Origin: Nepenthes gracilis
Lineage: Eukaryota > Streptophyta > Magnoliopsida > Caryophyllales > Nepenthaceae
NCBI GenBank assembly: GCA_033239525.1
Contig: BSYO01000008.1
Coordinates: 9,544,150 to 9,608,149 of the forward strand
Direction of reading: 5' to 3'
DNA: 64,000 nt
Shown here one piece after another: positions 12,895 through 22,528 of the stretch; positions within the stretch are counted from its first letter, which is position 1, and each line of letters starts with the position of its first letter. The translations under genes were made by a program, and so were the position numbers. The notes under the pieces were generated by a model that saw only the letters and a program-made list of their open reading frames with translations, was not told where the DNA came from and did no database searches.

Positions 12895-12984
12895 ATGACA
12901 TTGTGGGGAACATCTTTGCCTCTACCCGACGACCATCATCGCCTGCCTTCCGGCAGCTTCCCCTCAATTGGGATCCCAGCGTCA

Positions 12985-13135
12985 GCTCCGCCCTTGGCCC
13001 TGCTAGCTCCGCCCTTGGCCCTACTTGTTCCGCACTTGGTCCTACTCAGCTCCGCATTTGGTCCTACTCAGCTCCGCCCTTGGTCCTACACAGCTCCATC
13101 CTTGGCCCTGCTCAGCTCCGCCATCAGCCCTGCTG
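12985..13135. repeat. Minisatellite of about 21-24 bp inside element E
   Basis: About seven units of CAGCTCCGCCCTTGGTCCTA with small variations make up a quarter of the interior of element E. The apparent Pro/Leu/Ala-rich open frames here follow the repeat phase and are not treated as genes. Confidence 0.8.
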
Positions 13136-13375
13136 ACCCCGCTGTACTTTTTACAGTTTCATCCAATTCCACACTAAATGGCAAACTTCTTCACGATAAC
13201 TCCAAATATATTTCGACCACCGCAGATCTCAGCGGCTCCACTTTTGTGGCACTTCACTCGGCCGCTTCCCCTTGCGACGCTTCACTCTACTCTGGCAGTA
13301 GGTCAGCACCTCCGCAGGTTGCTCTTTTTGGTTAGTATCCTCCGCAAGCAGTCCTTTCCGAGCTTGGGCTGATCT

Positions 13376-13498
13376 CAGCTAGCTCTGATACCACTTATTG
13401 GTATCAGAAGAGACTTGACTGTCTCTGATACCACTTGTTGGTATCAGCACTAATCTTTGATACCACTTATTGGTATCAACACCATCTCTAATACCACT
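13376..13498 (-). repeat. Palindromic primer-binding-site array of element E
   Basis: On the minus strand, the bases directly after the 5' LTR read AGTGGTATTAGAG, close to TGGTATCAGAGC, which pairs with the 3' end of plant initiator tRNA-Met. On the plus strand, CTCTGATACCACTTNTTGGTATCAG occurs at about 13383, 13423 and 13457, followed by a half copy at 13486. Each full copy is an inverted repeat: TGATACCA and TGGTATCA around a 5-base centre. The spacing is 35-40 bases. The copies look like the LTR/primer-site junction multiplied in tandem. Confidence 0.75.
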
Positions 13499-14838
13499 TG
13501 TTGGGGTTTGATGCCTGGATTCACCCGATCAGGTAGCAGTGGAATACCCAAACCCTTGTCATCGTCAGCCACCAAATAGTAGGAACAAGGAACACAAGAG
13601 ATACACAATATTTTTTTAAGTAAAAATCCCTTCTTAACTAAGAAAAAAATCACGGGACACAAAGTCCACCAATAGATCCACTATGTAAAATGGTTACACA
13701 GACCCAGAGATAGAATACAACAACACTCTAGCTACACAAGCCCTAAAGATGAAAACGAAGAATAGAGTACAGAATACAAACTCTCACACTTTGTATTTCA
13801 CTCACTACTCTCTCTTTCTTCTACTCTTTCTTTCCTCACTATGGTACTCTCTGCTCTCTCATTTTATAAGTATTGGTGAAATGGCAACTGCCGTTTCACC
13901 CCTGCACTCATGCGGCCGGCTACACAAGTCCATAGCTATATAAGCTTCGACGAATGCTCGCTCATGGTAATTTCTCTATCACCCATAGTCACTCCCATGG
14001 CACATTGCGCGCACCAAGCACAGCATGCCTAGTATGCATATATATAATAATTTGTCCAGAGATGTTCAACTAATAGGCAGGTTGCGTGTAGACAGACGCC
14101 TGCCACCTGCTCTACAACTTGCCAACAATTTTGCCCACCAACTCTGCAATCCTGCCACTTGTACAGACGGCGTACACAAACTGCACGCCTGCCACCTACT
14201 CTGTAGAGCCAACTGTCCACGATGTCTTTGGTTGTTACTACAGTCAAGTCCCCGTACCATCTATATCCTTTGGCCATCACAAGAGTTTTCTGGTGTTCAT
14301 TGGTCTCCAGGCAGTGACAACAACCTCGGACATCCCATGTCCTCAATCGTCACCGTGCACAGCTTATATCTCCGGATGTTACTGTGCACTCAGTCATATT
14401 TGCGAGCGATTCCATACCAGTGTCACAAACTGGTAAATTCTTTATTCTTAGCCGGTCAACAGGTTGACCGGCATGCTCTCCTAAAAGGCGCTCCAATATT
14501 TTTCACTCCGAAAATACTCTCCAGAAATCCTCTCCGGATTTTCTTTCAAGTATTATCCGATCAACCTTTTGTTGACCAACCTCCATTGCTATTCAGTCAA
14601 CCTTCCTGTTGACCGTCTTCTACTGCCCGTCCACCATCCAGCAGCATTCCTGCAGCCTTCAGCTGGTCAACCTCTAATTGATCAGAATCCACAGCTGGCC
14701 ATTCGCTAGTCAATCTCCATTGACCATCCACTGTTCTCCGGACTTCCACCAAATGAACTCAATTATTTGTTCTTCGAAAATCCTCCGATGATAAACCAAT
14801 TTGTTGGGTTACCCACAAGAGAGTGATCAGACCCAACA
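13499..14838 (-). repeat. Element E 5' LTR (right copy)
   Basis: Starts TGTTGGGG and ends CCCAACA, perfect inverted termini (TGTTGGG/CCCAACA). A TATATAG box on the minus strand at about 13957-13963 is a candidate promoter. Paired GGTCAAC/GTTGACC motifs lie at 14450-14480, 14550-14580 and 14600-14620, all upstream of the box in the minus sense. Open frames here on both strands (up to 195 codons) have no recognisable product. Confidence 0.8.
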
Positions 14839-14843
14839 TTTTA

Positions 14844-15099
14844 ATACCTGAAGACTACTTTCCGATAATTTTGGTAGTTTATAGACTAATTTATCCTAAG
14901 TTTTATGGTTTAAATATAGACTTAAATGACACTCTAGATATTTAGTCTATTTACAGTTGGTTCTCATTTGTAAGATTGGCTTCCACGAGTGAAGTCGGGC
15001 ACTTGTACTGTAGGCGTTTGCCTTTGGAAGAGTTGGGCCAGAGGTCACTACTGAGCCAAGCACTCGTGCAGCAGGTATTCTTTGCTTGGGTGAGGATAA
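14844..15099. other. Spacer between element E and LTR A
   Basis: AT-rich sequence, probably the upstream part of the element A 5' LTR (U3), but the outer end of that LTR is not visible. Nothing else is recognised. Confidence 0.4.
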
Positions 15100-15143
15100 T
15101 AGCTGTTGAGATGTGAGCTAGCTGCTCAAGAAGCCCTGAAGTT

Positions 15144-15151
15144 TATAAATA
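15144..15151 (+). promoter_or_regulatory. TATA box of LTR A
   Basis: TATAAATA precedes a GA-rich leader by about 60 bases, and the counterpart is conserved in the second LTR at 21267-21274. This fits an LTR U3/R promoter. It is not tested. Confidence 0.4.
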
Positions 15152-15225
15152 GGACATGTTGATTTTTTAGCTCATTTTCATTTGAGCTGTAAGAGAGAAA
15201 AGAGAGAGAAAAGGAAAGAAGAAAG

Positions 15226-15258
<33 letters not shown>
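15226..15258. repeat. (GA)n microsatellite
   Basis: Uninterrupted GA dinucleotides over about 32 bases within the GA-rich leader of LTR A. The second LTR has only an interrupted purine-rich version. Confidence 0.9.
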
Positions 15259-15263
<5 letters not shown>

Positions 15264-16799
15264 GAAGGAGAAGATAAATTGATGGAATTCTTGTTAAATT
15301 TTGGTAATTTTACTTAAAATAAGTTTCATTCTTCACTTTCTTGGTGATTTTTCAAGAAAACAAAAAATTCTCTTTATACTTGATTATAATATTGGATTCA
15401 TCCATGTTCTTACACTTTATTCATGTGAGTATATACATTTCTTTGATATTAGACTTGTATATTTGACCTTTGCTCTTTAGATTTTTTAGATTTAAAAGTC
15501 ATTTGATCAAGGTGTCATTTGTTAAGAAATTTCTAAAGTTTGTCAATGATTGACATCTTGTAGTTTTTTTTTATTCAGGGATTGTTAGAAATCTCAATAT
15601 TAAGTTTAAATCAAGCTCTTTGTTTTCAAACACTAAAAAAATATATTCATTTTGTAAAGTTTTCTTTGATTTTTATAAAAGATATTGTAAAAAAATTGAT
15701 GATATATACTGAAAAAATTTCATTCTATATTATTTTATAAGATATGGCTATGTACCTGATATTTATGCATTAGAAAAATGATATTTGATTTCTGTCTATA
15801 GACAATAACATGTAAATAGTATATTCATAGGTTTGATTAGTATAGCTTATGGTTTCATTTATGGGATGAAGTATGTAGATTGACCTTTGATGCTTTGACC
15901 TTATCATTGAGGATTATCACTATTCATTAGTTATACAAATTCACGGTGAGTCAATTAAATTATTTCAATATTTGATATTTTTATATATTTATGGTGAATT
16001 ATTTGTTATCATCATATTATTTTATACATACCTTATTAAGCTTTTAACTAACTATTAAAATTTACCAAATTCATATTCCTATGCTTGGGATCATTTGGTG
16101 AAGTTAGACTGGTAGGTGTCCCTTTGGTGGATGATTTATGGAATTTTAAAATATTTGATTTTGTTGATAAAATGATGTATAAGAATTAATGAGATATAAT
16201 TTGGAAAATTGTGGTTGTTAGCATGTGTAATTTGTTTCGGTTTTATCCCATCTGCCCAGTGGGTCATGCCAACAATGTCATATTATAGAGTTGTGTATGA
16301 ACATGATTATGCCGGTTTTTCTAGTATATTATTAATGATTATGTACAAGAAGATTGCCTGTTAAATAGAGAAATTTTGATTGTGTTTTAGTATAGTTATA
16401 TTCATTTTATTTTCTTAGATTGCTAATGGACTTTGTGCAGCATTGTGGCCTGGATTTGGGTCTTAATATTGATTGTGTTATTTGGCAATAAATCTAGTTG
16501 TGATAGAGTTGGTATCTAACTTAGTCGTTATGGGAAATTCTGAAGTATTTTAAGAGATTCTAAACCTTATGATTTTTGGTGTGTTAATTACAAAAAATAT
16601 TAGGCATTCACGAAAATGGAAAATTTTCAAGAATTAACAAGCTTTTTGGAATTCTAAAAAGGATGGAAGAGGTTATGGATAGAATGATATATGATGCGTT
16701 CCTAGATTTGTATTGTAATATAGATTAGAGAGTCACCTGATCTTTTGTAAAAAGTAAAACTAAAACGGGTCCGATTTTCATTTCTGATAATTGAGTCCT

Positions 16800-17872
16800 T
16801 CGTAACACAACGAATAAATAAGAGGTTAGAGAATTGACGAAACTCACTCGCTGATCTATTTTTCGATACTCAAGTCAGAAATCTTTTTCAGAGAATGGAA
16901 AGATAAAATAAAGATGTGAGATGTAAGGATGCACATATGTGAAGGAAGTGAGTATTGTTGGAGGGTTTGGCTCCAGTGATGTGCTCAGTGGGGAACAGCT
17001 TGGTGAGTTGCGGAGGGATAGGCTTGGGCGATATACTCGACGGAGAGCGACTTGGTGAGTAGTACAGGGCTAGGCTTTAAAGGTGCACTTGACAGAGAGC
17101 AATTTCGAGAGAGAATTCGCTATGAGAGAGGAAGAGAGCGAGAGAGAAAGATAGCTCTCTATTAGGATTGTTTTCTTCTAGGGTTTCTCACGTTGCTCCT
17201 GTCTTTGGATTGCCCTCGTTTCTCTAGCAGTAGAGAAGGAATATTTATAGACGATGGCCCTGCGTGGCTTTGGCATCAAGGCTGGATAGTTATTGCGTTA
17301 GGATTTACAACCAGTTGGTCGTTGAAAGAAACCTTCGGTGTTAGCTGTCATTTTGCAATAGTAGTGCGACCGTGGGTAGTCCTTGACGACATTTGTCAGA
17401 CTGTACCAGCGGGTGATTCATAGAGCCACCTTGGCAATGACAGCGACGAGCAGTGGTAGCGTCATTTTTGTTGTGGTCAGGTGAGTATGGTGGTTTCCTC
17501 GGAGTGTTGACTTTGATTACTAATGGCAGGCGCTAACCCTATTGGCATCTTCTGCACTGGCCAAGTTGTTATTGTTGAGTTGGAGGGTGGTTTTCCCACA
17601 TTGATTGGTTGAGCCACAAGGGGCTACCTGTTGGACCTGACTAGTCTCTATCTCCACAACCTATTATATGCCGGCTATGGCTGGGCCTGCCGCATGACCG
17701 TTTGGGTTTTGTTCTTCATGGGGTTTTTCTGGCGAATGGGTTTGACTTTTGATTGGCTCATAGAATAATAGGTCCCATCATGAGCTCCCTATGTCGAGTG
17801 ATTGAGTCTCGTCAATTCTTGGTATGTTGGATGATGGGAAGTCTCCAGTTGGGCTGGCTCACGTGTTCCTTT
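16800..17872. repeat. Tandem 1.07 kb repeat, unit 1
   Basis: Begins AACACAACGAATAAATAAGA and ends near CTCACGTGTTCC. It matches unit 2 (17873-18950) along its whole length, including the GGAGAGCGACTTGGTGAGT phrases, GAAGGAATATTTATAGACGA, CTGTTGGACCTGAC and GATGATGGGA. It lies in what should be the internal region of element A. It could be two LTRs of another element that lost its interior, or a segmental duplication. No coding frame is recognised. Confidence 0.75.
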
Positions 17873-18950
17873 TCGAACACAATGAATAAATAAGAGGTCA
17901 GAGGGTTGGCAGAATTCACTCCCTGATTTACCATCCAATACTCTAGTCATAAAATTTTTCTCAGATAATAGAAAAATAAAAGGAGGATGTAGGATGTAGG
18001 ATGTAAGGATACACGTATGTGGAGAAAGTGAGTATTGTTGGAGGGTTTGGTTTTGGTGGTGTGCTCGATGGAGAGCGGCTTGGCGAGTCATTAAGAGATA
18101 GGCTTTGGCAGTATGCTCGACGGAGAGTGGCTTGGTGAGTACCAGAGGGCTAGGCTCTAAAGATGCACTCGACGAAGAGCGACTTCGATAGAGAATTTGG
18201 TCTGAGAGAGGAAGAAAGTGGGAGAGAGAGAGAGAGACTTCTCTGTTAGAATTACTTTCTTCTACAGTTTCTCAGGTTGCTTCTTTCTCTTGATTGCTCC
18301 CTTTTCTCCAATGGTGAAGAAGGAATATTTATAGATGATGGCCCAACTTGGCTTTAGCATCAAGGTTGGATAGCTATCGCATCAGGATTTGCAAGCTATT
18401 GATTATTGATAGAAGCCTTCGGTGTTAGCTATCGTTTTGTGATGGTGGTGTGACTGTGGGTGGTCCTTACCGACATTTGTTAAACTGTTTCGGTGGATAA
18501 TTCATCGAGCCACCTTGGCGATGGCAGTGGCCAGTAGCGGCAGCGTCCTTTTTGTTATGGACAGGCGAGCATGGTGGTTCCATCTGAGCGTTAACTTTGA
18601 TTACTAATGGCATGCGCCTACCGTGTCGGCGCTCTCTACGCTAATTAGGCTATCATTGCTGAGCTAGAGGGATTTTTCACCATGGTTGGTTGAGCTACAG
18701 GGGTCTATCTGTTGGACCTGACCGATTTTTATCTCCACAGCTTATTATATACCCGCCGTGGCTGGGCCTGCTGCATAACCTTTTGGGTTTTGCTCTTCAT
18801 GGGGCTCTTTTGGTGGATGGGCTTGACTTTGGATCGGCTCATGGCATAGTAGGATCCATCACTAGTCCCCCATGTCGAGTGATTGGGCCTTGTCAGTTCC
18901 TAGTTTGTTGGATGATGGGACATCTCCACCTGGGCCAGCTCACGTGTTCC
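17873..18950. repeat. Tandem 1.07 kb repeat, unit 2
   Basis: Second copy of the unit at 16800-17872, begins GAACACAATGAATAAATAAG. The two copies abut with no spacer. After the unit the sequence continues CGAGACATTCCGGCGCCAAT, which is not found after unit 1. Differences between units are mostly single-base changes with some small indels. Confidence 0.75.
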
Positions 18951-19249
18951 TTTCCGAGACATTCCGGCGCCAATTACCAAGGGTCATGTTTTTTTTCCAA
19001 GCACTTTGTAGCTTTCCGTACAGGGACACACTGATTTGGTACTCTGTTCGGAAAGATCTTGGCATTGCTTCGAGGTTTGGCATTGATTCTTTGTCGATTC
19101 TCTGTGGACGATGCTAGAATGTGTAACTCCTCATTAATGGCTTGCTGATCTTCCTCTTCGGCTGTAAATAGAGGGCCTCCAATTTGATCCGACGTAAAAG
19201 ATCAAATAACTTTCTAACCTATTAGATAACCCGAATCCATAGATGTATC

Positions 19250-19770
19250 AATCTATGTGCCAAATAATCCTGGGCATGGTGGAGTGGGTGGAAACCTTGA
19301 TGGTGGAATAATTGCCTATGGAAAGATTTTCAAATGAATAAGTTCCTATCTTCTTTGGAAGTTTGGATTTGATGAAAGCTGAAACTTAGATCTATCATAT
19401 CAAGAGGGTGTTTGCGGTGATTGATTTTCCCAACGATGAAAAGTTGAAGCTAACCACTTAAGAGCTAGATGAAGAGGTTGACTATTAGTGGGCTATGAAA
19501 AAATGATCATGGGTCAAGAGAATAAGGAGAACATGAGAGATATGTTTTTGGGGGCTTATTAGACAAATATTTTATGCAAGCCTCTAAGAACTACGAAAAT
19601 ATGAATTCTCATGGCTAAAGCAAGGAGGCTGCACAGTGGAAGAATGTGGTGCAAAACTTACCAAATTAGCTTGTTTTGCTCCTATCTTGGTACCGGATGA
19701 AAGAAAAAGGCTCCAAAATTTTTACAGGGCTTGGAGGTCAAGATAATGAGGCGGTCAATGGCATTTTGTT
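19250..19770 (+). pseudogene. Gypsy gag remnant of element A
   Basis: Conceptual translation, with many stops, shows phrases typical of the plant gypsy gag capsid region, such as KRVFAVIDFPNDEKLKL and VPDERKRLQNF. The 24730-25660 gag of element B has the same phrases at the corresponding places (KKVFAVIHCPEEDRVLF), so the assignment rests on two independent copies. There are frameshifts and stops throughout, with no zinc knuckle left. It cannot be functional. Confidence 0.6.
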
Positions 19771-20269
19771 TGAGAACATATGGTTATGTGCTCGGTTGTG
19801 CCATATTCAATAAGAGTTAGATAGGACAAAGTTTTTGAGAAGAGAAATGTAAGATAAGGAGGTCAAAATTTAATATCGGGAGGATCCCATAAAAGATTTA
19901 TGTCTCACAATAAAGGGACTAGGAAGCTCATCATGGAACAAGGAAGACTATTACGGCAGCAATAATTGAAGGCATCATATAACTTTTGTGGAAAGTTTTA
20001 GGGATGACTGCTTTTCAAATAATTAAGAGTTTCTTTTTTTTTTTTTAATTGCGGCCAAGTTGAACTTGTAATTGAGGATTGTCCCTTCTTGATGAGGCAA
20101 GTGTGCCAAAAGCCTAACATGTTGGGAAGACATATGCTGCCACTGTTAAGGATACCTGAGTCACTCTTCAATGGTTGATGGTAAACTCTTAATTCTTAAA
20201 GCATCCAATTTTGAAAGAGATTTGAGGTTTTATAGTTTGTTATCGCACATCCAAAAGAGGTTTAGGATG

Positions 20270-20580
20270 CATTTTAGTGCTAAGTAAGAACATTATTGCG
20301 TATAAGTCGAGGTACCTTAAGACCTATGGGTAAATTTTCTATACTCATGATTTGGAGTTAGTGGTTCTATATTTACTTTGAAAACTTAAGGATCTTATTT
20401 ATATGATAAAAAGTTGTGATATATTTTGACCATAAAATTTTTAAGTATATATTCTTTGAGAAAGAATCAAACATGAGATAACGATGGATACATTTGCTGA
20501 TAATTATAACTGAAAAATCTAATACAAACCTACAATAGTAAACATGGTAGAGAATACTTTGAGTTGAAAATTAGCTGGCT
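20270..20580 (+). pseudogene. Gypsy RNase H remnant of element A
   Basis: The sequence aligns with the RNase H part of element B (30760-31040): the phrases around YLKTYG, THDLELVVL, LIYMIK and ERIKHEI match the pattern of residues after the connection domain of Ty3-gypsy polymerases. Stops and frameshifts are frequent. Between gag (ending about 19770) and this piece, protease and most of the reverse transcriptase are missing, so a large deletion is inferred. Confidence 0.6.
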
Positions 20581-20685
20581 TGATGACGCCTTTGATACCG
20601 AAAAGGTGTTAGAAGACTGCAGGATTGTAACATATGAGTTTACTTATAAGGTAAGAGAATAATTTTGTTTTATTTTTAAGCATAG

Positions 20686-20889
20686 TTGGTGATTATAGAA
20701 AGAATAAAAAATGTTCAAATGGATGATCTATTTTTGTTGAACATCAGGGATTTGAGCAAGGAGTCACAGGAAGAATTTAATATTTGTTATGATGGGATTC
20801 TTAGTCTTTGGGATAGCATTTGCATGCTCATTGTTAATGAAGAAATTTTAAATGAAATCCACATATCTAAGTATACTATCCATGCATGA
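20686..20889 (+). pseudogene. Element A pol fragment: RNase H-integrase linker
   Basis: A 67-codon frame whose later half matches the linker before the integrase zinc finger in plant gypsy pol: a DGILSLWDSICMLI phrase followed by EEILNEIHISKYTIHA, ending near the position of the first zinc-binding His. The integrase itself is absent. Immediately after come AT-rich bases and the second LTR at about 21230. Confidence 0.55.
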
Positions 20890-21229
20890 AGTAATAGGAT
20901 ACATATAGAGATTTGTGAAAAATCTTTTGATGACGATTTATGAAAAATAACACACATCACATCCAAAAAATTCTTTTATAACTAAAAAAAAAAGGATTAG
21001 ACTAGCTCCCTCCCTCTCTTTCTCAAGGGTGTCTCTCTCAGTCAGCATGTACTACCTTCTTTGCTCAATCTCTCTCCCCTCCTAAATCGATTCAAATCCC
21101 AAAGAATTCATGTTGTAAACCACCATTGGAAACAACTAAAACCTAGAGCGACTAATCGACCCCTTTTATTTTCCTACATTAGGAAACAATTATGTAGGCA
21201 TTCTAGCCTTGACAGAGTGCAACAATAGG
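20890..21229. other. Spacer before LTR A copy 2
   Basis: AT-rich at first, then a pyrimidine-rich stretch (20995-21080: CCCTCCCTCTCTTTCTC) and a short non-coding segment. It probably includes the decayed end of the element A interior and the upstream part of its 3' LTR. No polypurine tract is clear. Confidence 0.4.
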
Positions 21230-22528
21230 TGAGGTGTGAGCTAGCTGTTCAAGCAATTCTAAAGCCTATAAATAAGACAAATTGATTTTTCGGCTCATTT
21301 TGTGATGAGCTGAGAGCTAAGAGAGAGAAAGAAAAAAGAAAAAAAAAGTGAGAAAAATAGAAATAGGAAGGAGAAGGTGAATTGAAAGAGTTTTGAATAT
21401 ATATTTGTATTTTATTAAGATAAGTGTATTCAAACCTAATTCTTTACTTTTTTTGTTAAAATTTTAGAAATTCCTCTTTATACTGATTATCATATAAGAT
21501 TCATACTTTTATACTCCATGCCTGTGCTTATCTATGATTCGTTTAATGATTAGTTTGCATATATAACATTTGTTCTATTTCAATGCTCTGAAGTCATTTA
21601 CTTAAGTTACGACATTTGTCCTGAAATTTTTATGAATGTCATCTTATATATTTATTTTACACAAAATATTTGAGAAATCTCTACAAAACGTTTAAGAGAA
21701 GTTATTTGTTTTTAAATTCAGAAAATATGTTTATTTTGTAGATATTTTTTTATTTTTATAAGAATTATTGTTATAAATTGATTAAATATACTGGGATAAA
21801 TTGTTGTATATTGTTCGTAAGTGAAAGTTGCATACTTAATATTTATGGGTTATAAAAATGACAGCTGACTTTATCTATACAGTATAATATACAAAAATCT
21901 ATTCATAAATTTTAACTAATGACTTATGGCCATGTCTATGGAATAAAGTATGCAAATCAACCCTCAAAGTTTTGACTTTGGTGTGATGTTTATCATTGAT
22001 TATAGGTTCTAAATTTCATATTTTTGTGCATGGTTTTGATATTTGCCATCTTTTGCATATTTATGGTGAATTATTTGTTATCACCATATTTTTGATCATA
22101 TGTCTAGATTAGCTATTAGCTTACTCTTAGAATTTGCCAAATTTAAGATAAGTAGGCTTGGGATCTTCCTACTGTTAGGCTCCTACAAGCATCCACCATC
22201 TCATAGCCATCTCTTTAGATCCTAACCCAAAAAATCTCATCTATTATGGAATCCTAAAAGATGAGCAATTTGATCTTATCTTGTTCACTAAATGGTGGTG
22301 ACGAGGCAAAGTAAAAGCCCAAGGCAAGAGCCAATTCATACACATCATAAAACAGATGATATCACTATTACTCAAATATTATTTTCAAGTTACAATTTGA
22401 AAAATTTTGATTGTTATCATTTACAATTTGACTTCGGTTTTATCTTTGAATGATCAGAGGGTCATGCCATTGGTGATGCACTATGGAGTTGTATATGACT
22501 TTGGTCATGCTGATTTTTACAACATATT
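21230..22528 (+). repeat. 3' LTR of element A, first part (split by element B)
   Basis: Matches 15100-16300 with the same order of landmarks. The match stops at CATATT (22528), where element B begins, and resumes with TACAAGATATTAGTTGTCAAATAG at about 34750, the next landmark in copy 1. The split is therefore caused by insertion of B. Confidence 0.7.

Larger units (their letters stand above)
11841..14838 (-). mobile_element. Element E: short non-autonomous LTR retrotransposon
   Basis: Two direct repeats (11841-12883 and 13499-14838) flank only 615 bases. The element is bordered by TTTTA on both sides (11836-11840 and 14839-14843). In the minus sense it reads 5' LTR, an iMet-type primer site next to the LTR at 13486-13498, a short GC-rich interior, a purine tract (12884-12894) and the 3' LTR. 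No gag or pol is present, so it must have moved with proteins made elsewhere (TRIM/SMART-like in organisation, though its LTRs are long for those classes). A third, plus-strand LTR of the same family starts at 62830. Confidence 0.8.
15100..16540 (+). repeat. 5' LTR of old gypsy element A (approximate)
   Basis: This sequence is repeated at 21230-22528 and then at about 34730-34880, on the far side of element B. Shared landmarks are GTGAGCTAGCTGCTCAAG, a TATAAATA box (15144-15151 here; 21267-21274 in the other copy), a GA-rich leader, ATGATATTTGATTTCTGTCT, GTGAATTATTTGTTATCA, GGGTCATGCC, GTTAAATAGAGAAATTTT and GTTATTTGGCAATAAATC. Gypsy coding remnants lie between the two copies, so they are read as the two LTRs of one element. 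Divergence is high, so the element is old. Outer ends are not defined. Confidence 0.65.

Noticed and set aside
12868..13335. 155-codon Pro/Leu/Ala-rich frame
   Set aside because: It crosses the LTR boundary and its composition follows the 21-24 bp minisatellite; a second frame over the same bases is also open.
14025..14612. 195-codon open frame in the right LTR of element E
   Set aside because: It lies wholly within an LTR, overlaps open frames on the other strand, is not conserved in the left LTR, and has no recognisable domain.
18960..18990. Primer-binding site (CCGGCGCCAATTACC) after the second 1.07 kb unit
   Set aside because: Only a partial resemblance to TGGCGCC-type sites and no LTR end (CA) directly before it; not strong enough to call.
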